Part shown: positions 28,201-43,200 of the stretch, piece after piece
Numbering within the stretch: the stretch's first letter is position 1
Layout: every line of letters begins with the position of its first letter
NCBI RefSeq assembly: GCF_028885415.1
Contig: NZ_CP118527.1
Span: 3,906,001 to 3,970,000 of the forward strand
Length of the DNA stretch: 64,000 nt
Origin: Streptomyces coeruleorubidus
Lineage (GTDB): Bacteria > Actinomycetota > Actinomycetes > Streptomycetales > Streptomycetaceae
Direction: 5' to 3'
The notes under the pieces: model-generated
Databases searched by the model: none
Told to the model about the DNA's origin: nothing
What the model saw: the letters and a program-made list of their open reading frames with translations, nothing else
Program-made: the position numbers and the translations under genes

Positions 28201-31200
28201 CGACCTGCCGGCCGAACGCGGTGAGGCCCCCGGCCCGCGGCTCGTCGGTCGCGGAGTCCGCCCAGTCCACGTTGTCGTTGTGGGTGAGGGTCAGATAGCG
28301 CACGCCGAGCCCGTACAGACCGCGCAGGGTGCCCAGGGAGTTGGCGATGGAGTGACCGCCCTCCGCGCCCATGAGGGAGGCGATCCGGCCCTCCCGGCGC
28401 GCGGCCGCCATGTCGGCGGCCGTCAGCGCGGGCCGCAGGTCCTCCGGGTGCCGGTCGATCAACTGCCGTACGCAGTCGATCTGTTCGAGCGTAGCCGCGA
28501 CCGGGTCGGGCGAGTCCGTGCGGACGTACACCGACCAGTACTGCGCACCGACCCCGCCCGCGCGCAGCCGCGGGATGTCGGTGTGCAGGTGGGCGCTCTG
28601 GTCGGCGGCGACATCGCGGGCGTCGAGGTCGTAGCGGACCTGCTCGCGCAGCGCCCAGGGCAGGTCGTTGTGCCCGTCGGCGACGGGGAACTCGGCGAGG
28701 AGCGCGCGGGCGTCGTCGAGGGACGTCATGGGATCACTTCCCGAAGCCGAAGCCGCCGCTCGCGCCCTCGACCTTGGAGCGCAGGCGCTTGCCCTTCTCG
28801 GTGGCCTGGTCGTTCAGCTCCTGCTGGAACTCGCGCATGCGGGCGCGCAGGTCCTCGTCGTGCGCGGCGAGGATCCGGGCCGCCAGCAGACCGGCGTTGC
28901 GGGCACCGGCGACGGAGACCGTGGCGACCGGGACACCGGCCGGCATCTGCACGATCGACAGGAGGCTGTCCATGCCGTCGAGGTACTTCAGCGGCACGGG
29001 CACGCCGATGACCGGCAGCGGTGTCACGGAGGCGAGCATGCCGGGCAGGTGGGCGGCGCCGCCGGCCCCGGCGATGATCACCTTGAGCCCGCGGCCGTCG
29101 GCCTGCTCGCCGTACGCGACCATCTCGCGCGGCATGCGGTGCGCGGAGACGACGTCGACCTCGTAGGCGATCTCGAACTCGTCGAGGGCCTTGGCGGCTG
29201 CCTCCATGACGGGCCAGTCGCTGTCCGACCCCATGACGATGCCAACAACAGGGCTCATTCGGTGATGGTGCCTCTCAGGTAGCCGGCAGCGTGACGGGCG
29301 CGCTCCAGCACGTCGTCCAGGTCGTCGCCGTAGGTGTTGACGTGGCCGACCTTGCGGCCGGGCTTCACGTCCTTGCCGTACATGTGGATCTTGAGCTGGG
29401 GGTCGCGGGCCATGCAGTGCAGGTACGCGGAGTACATGTCCGGGTAGTCGCCGCCGAGGACGTTGACCATGACGGTCCACGTGGCGCGCGGGCGCGGGTC
29501 GCCGAGGGGCAGGTCCAGGACCGCCCGGACGTGATTGGCGAACTGGCTGGTGACGGCGCCGTCCATTGACCAGTGGCCGGAGTTGTGCGGGCGCATGGCG
29601 AGTTCGTTGACGAGGATGCGGCCGTCGCGGGTCTGGAACAGCTCGACGGCGAGGTGCCCGACGACGCCGAGTTCCTTGGCGATGTTCAGCGCCATCTCCT
29701 CGGCCCTGAGGGCGAGGGCCTCGTCGAGGCCGGGGGCGGGCGCGATCACCGTGTCGCAGACGCCGTTCACCTGGCGGGACTCCACGACCGGGTAGGCGAC
29801 GGCCTGGCCGTGCGGGGAGCGTACGACGTTGGCGGCGAGCTCGCGGGCGAAGTCGACCTTCTCCTCGGCGAGCACGGGGACACCGGCCTTGAACGGATCG
29901 GCGGCTTCCTCGACGGAGCCGACGACCCACACGCCCTTGCCGTCGTAACCGCCGCGGACGGTCTTGAGGACGACGGGGAAGCCCTCACCCTCGGCGGCGA
30001 AGGCCGCCACGTCCTGCGGATCGGAGACGATTCTGTGTCTGGGGCAGGGCACGCCGATCGCGTCGAGCTTCGCCCGCATCACGCCCTTGTCCTGGGCGTG
30101 CACGAGCGCGTCGGGGCCGGGGCGCACGGGGATGCCGTCCGCCTCCAGGGCCCTGAGGTGCTCGGTGGGTACGTGTTCGTGATCGAAGGTGATCACATCG
30201 CACCCGCGGGCGAACTCGCGCAGCGTGTCGAGGTCGCGATAGTCGCCTACGACGACATCGCTCACGACCTGCGCAGCCGAGTCCTGCGGGGTGTCACTGA
30301 GGAGCTTGAACCTGATGCCGAGCGGGATGCCTGCCTCGTGTGTCATACGAGCGAGCTGGCCCCCGCCGACCATGCCGACTACCGGGAACGTCACTCCCCC
30401 AGGGTATCGGCCGCGCCAGGGTGGCCGGTTTCCCGCCCCTCCCCGGCCCTGCCCGGACCATCTCCGGCCGTCCACCCGCGTCCGCAGGAAGATCGCGCGG
30501 GAGGGTGGTTAGCATGGCTGAGTTGACGCCAACCACGGACGGGGGCCTGCACGACCATGGGACATGGTGCCTCGCGGCTCCGACGGCTCGTCCACGAAGT
30601 CGCCAAGTTCGGCGCGGTGGGCGGTGCCGGGGTGCTGGTCAACCTCCTCGTGTTCAACCTGGTACGGCATGTCACCGACCTCCAGGTGGTGCGCGCGAGC
30701 GTCATCGCGACCGTCGTCGCGATCATCTTCAACTACATCGGCTTCCGCTACTTCACCTACCGCGACCGCGACAAGACCCGCCGTACGCGGGAGATGTCCC
30801 TGTTCCTGCTGTTCAGCGCGGTCGGGCTGGTCATCGAGAACGGCGTCCTCTACGTGGCGACGTACAGCTTCGGCTGGAACACCCCGCTCCAGAACAACAT
30901 CTTCAAGTTCCTCGGCATCGGCATCGCCACGCTGTTCCGCTTCTGGTCGTACCGCAGCTGGGTGTTCCGCGCCCTTCCGGCCCGTGAGGCGGTGGCGGGA
31001 GCGGAATCGATCCTGAAGGGCGAACGGGCCAGGCGGTCGCGGGCCGGGCAGCGGGTGCCGTAGACCGGTCGTGAACCGCGTCAGCGGATCATCGGCTCGT
31101 CCTCGCCGCCGTGGGACTTCCCGACCGGCGTGCGGGACAGGAACAGGGCGAACACCGGGGGCTTGGTCTGGAGCATCTCCAGGCGGCCGCCGTCCGCCTC

Positions 31201-34200
31201 CGCAAGGTCGCGGGCCACGGCCAGGCCGATGCCCGTGGAGTTGCGGCCGCTGATCGCCCGCTCGAAAATGCGGGCGCCGAGGTCGGCGGGGACGCCGGGG
31301 CCCTCGTCCGTGACTTCGATGACGGCCTGGTTGCCGGTGACGCGGGTGCGCAGCGCCACCGTGCCGCCGCCGTGCATCAGGGAGTTCTCGATCAGTGCGG
31401 CCAGCACCTGCGCGACCGCTCCGGGGGTGCCCACGGCCTCCAGATGCCGCTTGCCGGAGCTGACGATCGCCCGGCCCGCGCTGCGATAGGCGGGGCGCCA
31501 CTCGGCGAGCTGCTGCTGGATGACCTCGTCGAGGTCGAAGGTGACGGCGGAGCCGGTGCGCGGATCGCGGGAGTTCGTCAGCAGCCGCTCCACGACGTCC
31601 GTGAGCCGCTCGACCTGGGTCAGCGCGATCGTCGCCTCTTCCTTCACCGTGTCCGGGTCGTCGGTGAGGGTGATCTCCTCCAGCCGCATCGACAGCGCCG
31701 TCAGCGGCGTCCGCAGCTGGTGGGAGGCGTCCGCGGCCAGCCGCCGCTCGGCGGTCAGCATGCGCGCGATGCGCTCGGCCGAGCCGTCCAGCACGTCCGC
31801 CACCCGGTCCAGCTCGGGCACGCCGTACCGCTTGTGCCGCGGGCGCGGATCGCCCGAGCCGAGCCGCTCGGCCGTCTCCGCGAGGTCGGTCAGCGGCGAC
31901 GCGAGCCGGTTCGCCTGGCGGACCGCCAGCAGCACCGCGGCCACCACCGCGAGCAGCGCGACCAGCCCGATGATCAGCAGGGTGCGGCCGACCTCCCGGG
32001 TCACCGAGGAGCGCGGCTCCTGGACGGTGACCGTCTCGCCCTCCTCGCCGGGCGCGGTCGCGGTGATCACGTCCCCGGACGGCTTGGAGCCGACCTCGAT
32101 GGGCTCCTCCCCGGGGATCCGGATCACCGCGTAGTAGTGGTCCTGCGTGACCTGCTTGCGCAGCACCTCCGCGTCGACCTGCTGGGCGACGAAGAGCCGG
32201 CTGTCGACGATGCTGGCCAGCCGGACCGCCTCGGACTCCACCCGCTCCTGGGCGCTGTTGCTGATCGTCCTGGTCTCGACGATGACGAGGGAGACGCCGA
32301 AGACGGCGATCACGACGAGGACCACGGCGAGCGTGGACTGGATCAGTCGGCGGCGCATGTCCTGTTACCCGTGCTTACCCGTGCCTGCCCCGCGGCTCAG
32401 CTCTTCTCGAAGCGGAAGCCCACACCGCGCACGGTGGCGATGTAGCGGGGGTTGGCCGCGTCGTCGCCGAGCTTCTTGCGCAGCCAGGAGATGTGCATGT
32501 CGAGGGTCTTGGTCGACGACCACCAGGTCGTGTCCCAGACCTCGCGCATCAGCTGGTCGCGGGTGACGACCCGGCCCGCGTCGCGCACCAGCACCCGCAG
32601 CAGGTCGAACTCCTTGGCGGTGAGCTGGAGCTCCTCCTCGCCCATCCAGGCGCGGTGCGACTCGACGTCGATCCGCACGCCGTGGGTGGCGGGCGGCTGC
32701 TGCGGCTCGGCGGCGCCGCGGCGCAGCAGGGCGCGGACGCGGGCGAGCAGCTCGGCGAGCCGGAACGGCTTGGTCACGTAGTCGTCGGCGCCCGCGTCGA
32801 GCCCGACGACGGTGTCCACCTCGTCGGCGCGCGCGGTCAGGATGAGGATCGGGATGCCGTGGCCTTCGCCACGCAGGCGGCGGGCCACCTCCAGACCGTC
32901 CATGCCGGGCAGACCCAGGTCGAGCACGACCAGGTCGACGCCGCCCTGCATTCCGGCGTCGAGAGCGGTGGGTCCGTCCTCACGCACCTCGACCTCGTAG
33001 CCCTCCCGGCGCAGAGCACGGGCCAGCGGCTCCGAGATGGACGCGTCGTCCTCGGCGAGCAGTACACGGGTCATGAGGTGATGGTAGACCTGCAAGGCCC
33101 TGAGCTGGGGTGTGACCGGAAGGCTTGATTCTTACCCGTGGCATACCCGTTTCTTACGTTCCGCGGGAACGCGTGCAAACCTCTGCCTGTGGGGTGCAAT
33201 CCTGGTAAGGACCTTGGAAAAGGGGCTTACGGTTCCCCTGACACCTGTGATCCGTGTCTCAAGTCCTTCCATATGCCGCAGTGTCCTGCCGTATGGTGAA
33301 TCAACGCCTGTAGCACCATGGCGACCTTCGGAGGCTTTTTGCCCCTGGAGGTCTCTTTTGTGTGCGGGCTGGTCCCCCACCAGCCCTGAACCGGAAACGA
33401 CCTGTGGCCGGGCCTCGTCGTGCGGATACGCGCGTAGAGGCGTGGATCCCGGTGGCGACCGCCCACCGCTCCGTGACCCGGAGCGGACCCCCGTAGGCGT
33501 CGGGCGGACGGCCGTACGCACCGGTGCCGGCAGCCCCCCACCGGGCGCACCACCGCTGCCGCGGAGCGCGTCCCGACCAGCAAGGAACGACCATGGCGTC
33601 CAGCCTGACGAAGGACTCGGCCCGTCCGGGCACCCCCGGTTCCGAGAAGACCTTCTTCGGCCACCCCCGCGGACTGGCCACTTTGTTCATGACCGAGATG
33701 TGGGAGCGGTTCTCCTACTACGGCATGAGGGCCCTGCTCCCGCTGTACCTGGTGGCCCCCGGTGGCCTGCACCTGAGCGCGGGCACGGCGACGGCGATCT
33801 ACGCCGTGTACCTGTCGCTGGTGTACCTGCTCACCCTGCCCGGCGGCTGGTTCGCCGACCGTGTGCTCGGCCCCCGCAAGACGGTCGCCGTCGCGGGCCT
33901 GGTCATCATGCTCGGCCACCTGTGCCTGGCGCTGCCCGCGGCCGCGAGCTTCTACGTCGGCCTGGGCCTGGTCGCCATCGGTTCCGGTCTGCTGAAGGCC
34001 AACATCTCCACGATGGTCGGCCACCTCTACGACGGCCCGCAGGACCCGCGCCGGGACGGCGGCTTCACCGTCTTCTACATCGGCATCAACCTCGGCGCCT
34101 TCGTCGCGCCGCTGGTCATCGGCACCGTCGGTGAGAACGTCAACTGGCACCTGGGCTTCGCCCTGGCCGCGCTCGGCATGGCGCTGGGCCTCGTCCAGTT

Positions 34201-37200
34201 CCTGCTCGGCGGCCGCCACCTGAACCCGAAGAGCGGCGAGGTCCCGACCCCGCTGTCGCCCGCCGAGAAGGCCGCCACCCTGCGCAAGGGCCTGATCTGG
34301 CTGGCCGTCGCCGTGGTCTTCTACGGACTGGTCGGCGGCACCGGCCACTTCACCCTGAACTGGGCGCTGATCCCGCTCACGCTCCTCGGCCTGATCGTGC
34401 CGATCCTGGTCATCACCCGCATCCTGCGCGACAAGGACCTGGACGCCGGCGAGCGCTCGAAGGTGTCGGCGTACATCTGGTTCTTCGTCGCCGCAGCCGT
34501 CTTCTGGATGATCTACGACCAGGGCGGCTCGACCCTGTCGCTCTTCGCCAGCGAGAAGGCCGACAACACCGTCTTCGGCTGGGAGTTCCCGGTCTCCTGG
34601 TACCAGTCGGTCAACCCGGTGCTGATCATGGCCCTGGCGCCCGTCTTCGCCTGGCTGTGGCTGTGGCTGAACCGGCGTGGCAAGGAGCCCAGCACCATCG
34701 TGAAGTTCGCCTCCGGCCTGGTGCTGGTGGGTGCGTCCTTCTTCCTCTTCCTCGCCCCGCTGTCGATCGCGGAGGGCGGTCACAAGGCCGCGGCGATGTG
34801 GCTGGTCGCGATCTACTTCGTGCAGACCGTCGGCGAGCTGACGCTGTCGCCGGTGGGCCTGTCCGTGACGACGAAGATGGCGCCGGCGAAGTACGCCTCG
34901 CAGATGATGGGCGTCTGGTTCCTCGCGGTCACCGCGGGCGACTCCGTCACCGCGCTGCTGTCCAACCCGGCCGTCGGCGGGATCAACCTGGACCGGACGG
35001 GATTCGTGGCGCTGGAGGCGGCGCTGGCCGTGGTCGCCGGTTTCGCGGTGTACATGTTCCGCAAGAAGGTCAAGGGGCTCATGGGCGAAGTCCGCTGATC
35101 GCCTGAGCCTGAGAGGGGCCGTCGCACCTGCGTGGTGCGGCGGCCCTTCGTCATGTCCTCGTGTTCTTCACGATGTTCTTCATGCCTTCGTCGATCTGGG
35201 CGGTTCGGCGTCCGGGGCGACCCACGGCAGGGCCGGGGGCCGGCGTGCGGCGGGCAGGCGCAGCCGCCGGCTGCGGGGCGGGCGGGCCGCGTGGACGGCG
35301 TGGCGGGGGTGTACGCGGTCCACGACGGCCAGGCCGGCGCGGAACAGCGCCGCCGGGACGACCAGGCAGACGAGGACCCAGAACAGGGTCACACCCCACG
35401 GGCGGCCCACGCCCCAGGGGTGTTCGGCGAGGACCTTGCCGCCGTACTTCAGGGAGACGGTGTAGTCGCCCTGCGCCCCGGCCGCGAGTTCGACGGGGAG
35501 TTCGATGCGCGCCTTCCCGCCGGGCCGGATCGTGCCGCGCCAGCGCTGGTCCTGCCACTGCGGGGCGAACACGCCGTGGGAGGTGCCGACCTGGAAGACC
35601 GGGTCCTTCACGGGGGACGTCCCGACGTTGCCGACGGTGACCACGAGCGTCCGGGCGGGCGGGGAGCCGAACCAGGTCAGCAGGCCGCCGGAGCCGCGCA
35701 GCCGGGTGTCCGCGAGCAGGGACAGCCGCCCGCCGGCCCGGTCCGCGGGCAGCGGCTCGACGGCGTGCCCGGCGACCTGGAGGATCGCGTCGGCCTCGGC
35801 CCCGGCCCCGGCCCCGGTCACCGTCGCCACGTGCACCACGCAGGGGCACGGCACGGGCGGTTCCACGACGGGCAGTTCGCGGCGGAAGCGGCCCTCGGCG
35901 TCGGTGGTGACGGTCCGGCCGTCGGCGTTGGCGCAGGAGTTGGTGCCGCCGGTCACGCCCCGGGACGGCTCGGCCTGCCCGCACACCAGCAGCGTCAGCA
36001 GGGCCCGCGGCCGCCAGCCGCTGCCGGTGACGGTGACCGAACCGCCCGTCCCGGCCTGGGTCTTGGACAGCTCGACGCCGGGCCGGTCCACCGCCCCGGC
36101 GGGCCCGGCGCCCGCCGGCCCCAGCAGGAGCACCAGCAGGAGGGGCAGTGACAGGTACGGAACACGGGCGACGTACGGCATCGGCGGCTCCAGCGGTCGT
36201 ACGGGCGTGCGCTCGGTGGCGTACCAGGGCCTGTTGCGAAAGCGGTGTCGGCACGCGAAGGGCGGCCGGGCGGCGTCCGGTGCGCGCTCTGGGGGTCCGC
36301 GGGACTTGGCGGACACCCCCTAAGCCCCCTGGTGGCGTCGTGTCAGCCACAGGGCGCCCGCCGTGCCGGCGAGCAGGACCGTCCCGCCGAGGGTGCCGAG
36401 GGCTATGGCCGAGTCCTCGGGGCCGGTCTGCGGGAGTTCGGCGCCGGAGCCGGAGCCCGAGCCGGAGCCGCCGCCCTGGGTGGAGCCGGTGGCGCCGCCG
36501 CCGCTCGCGGCCGTGACGTCGAGGGTCAGGGACGGGCCCGGGTCGTTCGTCGGTGTGCACGTGGTCGTCGTGCCGAGCGCCTTGATGGTGAGCACGCCGG
36601 CCGTGAAGGTGACCTCGCCGCTCTTCTTCGGCGTGTACGTACCGCTCAGGTCGTTGATCTTGATCGGGGTGTTGGCGGGGATCGCGGCGTCGTTGGCGGG
36701 GCCGGTCACCGTCAGGGTGCCGCTGTCCGCGCCGCCCAGGGCGATGGTGGCGCTCGGGGTCATCGCGCCCTTGCCCAGTTCGACCGGGCTGGAGGAGACG
36801 CCCTTCTGCCAGGACATGGTGATGCGGTAGCCGCTGCCGCTCCTGACACCCTTGATGTCGATGGGCGAGACGGCGCTCTTGTCGCCGATCGGCGTCTTGC
36901 ACTGGTAGTTGACGTCGACGACCTCGGCCCGGGCCGTGGGGGCGGTCATCAACACCGCCGAGCCGGCCAGGGCCGCGGCGGACGCGAGCGCGGCGGTTCG
37001 ATTCCGGTACGACACGGTGCCGCTCCCCTTCCTGTTCCTGACGGGGTATCAGATCGGGCCGTCAAGGTACGCCCGGGGCGTCGAGGAAGGAAGAGACAGT
37101 GCGCGCCGGATCCGTGGCGATCCGGCGTGTGATGAGTGACGGACGGGGGGATGTGCGGCGGAGGTTTCGTGGGGGCGGCCAGGCAGTCGCCGGCGAATCG

Positions 37201-40200
37201 CCCGCTCGTCGTTCACCCGGACGGCCGTCCCGGGAACCTGCACCTGGCGCGCTCGCAACGCCCCCGGATCAGGCAGGCGCTCCCAGTTCGGCCCACACCG
37301 TCTTGCCGGCGACTCCCGGCGTGCGGACGACGCCCCAGTCCAGGCACAGCCGCTGGACGATGAACATGCCGTGGCCGCCGGGGCGGCCGGCCCGGTGCGG
37401 GGTGCGGGGTGACGGCTGGCCGGTGCCCCGGTCGGCGACCTCGATGCGGATCACCTTGTTGTCGCAGGTGATCCACAGCTGGTCCGGCCCCTCGGCGTGC
37501 AGACAGGCGTTGGTGACCAGTTCGGAGACGACGAGCAGCACGTCCTCGGCGGCGGCCCGCTGGTCCGCGGAGGCGGCCGGCAGCCAGCCCCACGCGTACA
37601 GCGCCTGGCGGGTGAAGTCGCGGGCGAGCGGAACGACACCGCTCGCCCCGTCGAAGCTCAGCCGGCGCACCTGTCGGCCCCCCGGGGGCGCCGCGGCTCC
37701 GGACGGCGCGGCCACGCCCTCGCCGGGCGCACTGCCCGCCGGTACGCCACCCTCGGACGCCCCGGAAGCGCCGCTGGGCTCCGGCCCGCGGTCGCCCGGC
37801 GAGTAGGGCCGGGTGGTGCTCATCAGCGCTTCACCTCACCGATTCACCAGTTCACGATTGAGAAAATCCACTACACAGTCAGTCACGCAGTGCGCGGCAC
37901 GACGGTTTCGCGGCGCCCCCGCCGCCCTGATGGCCGACCGTTTCAGGATGTCTCCTGCCCGGGCGGACGGGCAGAACACCCCCGTATTCGGCACGAAAGG
38001 CGTGACTGGGGTAGGGCACCGGTCACAGGGGGATGGCCGAGGCTCGGCGCGCCGACGCACCGCCGGTCAGCCCGACTCGTCGGCCAGGGCCGCCTCAAGC
38101 GTGTCATGGACGCTGAAGACCGCATCCGCGCCGGTGATCTCGAACACGCGTGCCACTACCGGCTGCATCCCGGCGAGCGTCACGCCACCACCGGCGGCCT
38201 CGGCCTTCAGTCGCGCGCCAAGGAGCACGTTGAGCCCCGTGGAGTCGCAGAACTCCAGCCGCGCGCAGTCGATGACCAGGCGCTTGAATCCCTTGGAGAG
38301 GCAGTCCTCGAGTGGCTCACGCAACAGATCGGCGGTGTGGTGATCCAACTCACCCGCCGGGGTCACGACGGCGTTAGAGCCCTCTTCCCGCACCTCCACC
38401 AGAAGCCGGCCAGACTGTGCGCTGCCGACTGTCCCGCGGTCCATGCCGTCTCTCTCTCCCGACGTCGTGACTGCTGCTGACGCCCTCGAACACTACGCCT
38501 TCCCGCCACGCTTCGACACCCGAACAACCACACACAAACGGACATATGCACACAGAACGCACTTGCGGTGGGCTCGGGAAAGCGGGTAGGCCTAGTAAGG
38601 ACACGTAACCGACCACGGCCGGCTTTGGAGGCGCCGCACACCGCAGTGCACGTACTGGCTCCGGCAGCCATATGCCGAGAACGATGGAGGACATCATGTC
38701 ACCCCGGCTCGACGCATCGCGTACCCAGAAAGCGACGTCGACACCCCCTCCGGAACATCTGGATCCCATCGAGCAGGACGAGATGCTCGTCACACAGGAC
38801 GACCTTCTCGCCGGACTTCCGGACATCCCCCCGTACGAGGAAGTCGACGCGGTCGACGCACGGGCGCTGTCCAAGACCCTCTTCGAGCGCCTCGAGTCGC
38901 TGGAGGAAGGCACCCACGAGTACTCGTACGTCCGCAACACGCTCGTCGAACTGAACCTCGCGCTGGTCAAGTTCGCCGCCTCCCGGTTCCGCTCCCGCAG
39001 CGAGCCGATGGAGGACATCATCCAGGTCGGCACCATCGGCCTGATCAAGGCGATCGACCGCTTCGAGCTGTCTCGGGGTGTCGAGTTCCCCACGTTCGCG
39101 ATGCCGACCATCGTCGGCGAGATCAAGCGCTTCTTCCGCGACACCTCGTGGTCCGTGCGCGTTCCGCGGCGGCTCCAGGAGCTGCGGCTCGACCTGGCCA
39201 AAGCCGGTGACGAGCTGGCCCAGAAGCTGGACCGCGCCCCGACGGTGACCGAACTGGCCGAGCGCCTCGGCATCTCCAACGACGAGGTCGTCGAGGGCAT
39301 GGCCGCGTCGAACGCCTACACCGCCTCCTCGCTGGACGCCCAGCCGGAGGAGGACGACTCCGAGGGCGCGCTCGCGGACCGCATCGGCTACGAGGACCAC
39401 GGACTCGAGGGCATCGAGTACGTCGAGTCGTTGAAGCCGCTGATCGCCGAACTTCCGCCGCGCGACCGGAAGATCCTCTCGCTGCGCTTCGTCGCGGGGA
39501 TGACCCAGTCGGAGATCGGCGAGGAACTGGGCATCTCCCAGATGCACGTGTCGCGGCTGCTGTCGCGGACGCTGGTACGGCTGCGCAAGGGGCTGACCGT
39601 CGAGGAGTGATCCTCGCCGGACAACCCGTACCGGGTGACGCTGTCCTTCGGGGGCGGACCGAACGGTCCGCCCCCCGGGCGCGTCTCCTACGGGCTCAGC
39701 TCGCCCGCTGCTCCTTCACCAGCCGCTTCGCGCGGTCCCGCCGGGACGGGGCCAGCACGTCCACCATCACTCCGGCGCCCTCGCCGGGCGTGGCCTCGGC
39801 CAGCCGCAGCCGGTCGGCGAGCTCACGGACCGACGCGTCGTCCGGGCCGCGGTCGATGTAGAACAGCGACTCGTCGACCGGATCGTCGTCGCCGCCCCAG
39901 CGCACCACGCCCTCGCAGTCCGCGAGGATGTCGCGCACCGTCAGCACCTGGAGCGGGAACAGACTGCCGCTCGCGCCCGCGCCCGGGCGGATCCGCACCG
40001 CGGTGCCCGAGGCGAGGTTGGACTCCGGCTCGCTCTTCTTCAGGCCGTCGATCCGCTGCCAGCCCGCGAGGTCCACGCGGGGCAGCTGCTCGACCTCGTA
40101 GTGGTAGCGCCGCACGACATGGAGCAGGATCGCCTCCACGTCGCCGATCCGGATGTCGACCTCCAGGCCGGTGCCCGAGACGGGGCGCGTCCAGACGGTG

Positions 40201-43200
40201 GAGACGTGGTTGGCCTGCTTCTCCAGGGGCCAGCCGTTGGCGGAGGCGGGGGCCTTCTTCCGGGCGCCGAGAGGAGCGGCGGGGGCGGCCGTGGCGGTGA
40301 CCGGGGCGAGCGAGCCGACCGCCGCAGCGGCCGTGATCACGCCGGAGGCCCTCACCAGGGTTCGTCTCGATACGGCGTTGCGCATGTCGTGCTGCACGTC
40401 TGCTGTTCCTTTCTCAGGGGATGAGGATGAGGACGACCGTCGGGAGGCAGGGGGCCAGAACGCTCAGCAGCCAGTACGTACGCGGAGCCAGCGCGGTGCG
40501 GCGCCGGAGGGGGCTGTTGGCCAGCCACCAGATCAGGCCGAACAGCGTGACGACGGGAATGACGATCACGAGCCAGAGCGCCATCCCGTCGTTCTCCGTC
40601 GGCTCCCGCACCGTCAGCCCGAGTTCGGCGAGCGGCCAGTTCACCGCGAGGTACCACAGCAACCAGATCGGCACCACCGCCGGGATTCCGAGCAGCAGGT
40701 TCACCAGGAGCGGTGCCGACCAGTGCTTTGCCATCCGTCCCACTCCTCCGTTCGCGTAGGTCGTCAGTTGCCGCGCGACAGCGCGTTGTAATTCTCCAGC
40801 ACGCGGTACAGACCGATCAGTTCGCGGCCGTACTGGGCGGCCGCGTCACCGGTGCCGTTGTACCGGGCGAGCAGGGCCTGGGTGTCGGCGAGACCGGTGG
40901 TCGGGCTCGGCCGGGCGATGCCGAGCTGGTGGGCGTTGTAGACCGTCAGGTACGCGACCGAGCGAACGTTGTACTCCTGGTCGTCGTGGAGCTTGTTCCA
41001 CACGTCCCGCTTGTCCGCGTCGGTCAGCGGTGTGCCGTTGATGATGCCCTGCTGCATGCAGTAGTTGCGGGCGTCGATGGTGACCCAGGCCCAGATCTGT
41101 CCCCAGCCGGTGCTGCAGTCCTCTGCCGCGCCCGACATGACCGCCGCGTCGGAGGCGAAGTCCCTCGGGTTGAGCTTGCGCAGCTCCCACAGCACGGGGG
41201 CCTGGATGAGGGCCTTGCGGAGCCTGAGCTGCCGGGCCAGCGCGGTGAAGAGCCAGTCCGCGTCCACCACGGCGTCGAACGCCTCCGTGTTGGAGATGCC
41301 GCCCAGGGTGACCCAGTCCTTGTCGGTCCAGCCGTCCCCGCCGGTCTCGGGGACGCCGATCGACTCCAGGTAGGTCTTCACGTCCTGGAGCATCATGCTC
41401 CGGTAGGCGTCCTTGTCGAGGTTCGTGTCCAGCCCACCGAGTTCGGCCCCGGGGTTGAAGTCGCTCTGGCCGAAGTCCCGCCCGGACACGATGTTGTTGT
41501 CGATCTCGATCAGGCCGGCGCCCGAGCCGACCTTGATCGTGGAGATCTGGTCGAACGCCCAGTTGGTGGGCAGCGGATAGCCGAGGTTGCCGGAGAAGCC
41601 GCTGGACATGTCGGAGACGAAGCTCGTCGCCGCGTAGCCGGCGTCGGCGACGCGCTGGCAGACGTTGCGCGGGCCGTAGACGCCGATGCCGTAGGCGGAG
41701 TTCTCGCCGATCGTGCGCATGATCCCGCGGAAGTGCGGGAGGACGTAGTCCGTGACCTCGCCGTCCATCGCGTCGTAGTCGACCGCGAAGTAGATGATGG
41801 TGCCGGGCTTGAAGCCGTGGTACTCGGCCCACTCGATCGCGCGGAACGCGTCGGCGGTGCCCTGGTTGTAGCTGAAGTAGTCCGCGGACCGGCTCCAGGT
41901 CTGGAAGATCGGGAAGCAGCTCAGCCCGTATTCCTTGATGGTGGCCAGCTCGCCGGGCTGGATCTGCTTCTCCGGCAGGTCCGTCGCGGAGGGATTGAAG
42001 AGGTAGCGGCCGATGTACTTGTAGCCGGCGTCCTTCAGCGCCTGCGCCCGGGCGGGCGTGATCTTGGTGACGCCGTCGCAGGCCGTGCCCTTGCGGGACT
42101 GGTCGCCGTAGGAGACGAGCAGCGAGGCCCAGGTCTGGAAGTCGCCCTTGCCGGTGACCGGCAGCTTGCTGAAGGACTGGAAGGTCTCGACGCCGGACTG
42201 CACCGTGGCGGTGAAGCTGCCGAAGGGGACGTTCCGCCTGTTCAGGATCATGGCCGCGGTGAACAGCTGCGCCCAGACGCCGGTGGTGCCGAGCGAGACG
42301 GTGTGGGACTTCAGGCCGGACTGCGTACCGGGCCCGAAGACGCCGTTGGCGACGCCGTCGGCCATGCCCAGTTCGTACTGGATCGCGAAGAGCATCGACT
42401 TGGCGACGTCGCGGGAGTGGTGGCCGTCGCAGGGGATGACGTAGAAGTCCTTGCGCAGGATGTACTTGCCGTTCAGCCACTGCTGGATGGAACGGATGCT
42501 CTCCGAGCCGTTGCTGACGGTGACGTAGGCGTCCATGTTGAACAGGCCCTTGACCACCTTCGGCCACAGGGAGCTGCCCGGGTAGACGCTGGACACGCCC
42601 ATGTTCTGGTGCAGCTTCACGACCGCGTCCTTGACCCGGTCGTTGTACGTGCCGTCGATCTCGCCGCCGTCGTAGCCCTTGCAGTACAGGGCGGACTGGA
42701 TGATGCGGCAGAAGTTGGCCGACGGGACGGTCGTCTCGTCGAGTTTGCCGTACAGCTCCCCCAGCTTGGCGAGGGTGGTCGGGCCGAAGGAGTTGGACAG
42801 GGCGGTGATGCCCATCTCGTACTGGAGCGCCCGGGTCAGCGCGTACATCACGGGCCAGCCGGTCCGGCCGTTCTCGTCCAGCTTGGATATGCCCAGCGTC
42901 GCGCCGTTGTCGTACGTGGTGTTGATGAATCTCTGGGCGCGCTGCACCATCTCGTCTGCCATGGGCTTCCTCCTGTCGTCCGGAAAGTGAGGCGGGGAGG
43001 AAAGCGCTGTCATCGTGGCGGTGCACGGCTCACACCGACGCGTCCGCGCATGGAACGGCACCCCCCGTCGGGGGCCGTGCCGAAGAAGACCCCCTCGTCG
43101 CGTGCGGCCGGCGCGTGGTCAGGGTGTGCGCGGAGCGACTGGCGCGATCTTCCGTCGCGCCGCGAGGGGGGTCAAGTCCGTTATGTGCGAACCAGGTTGG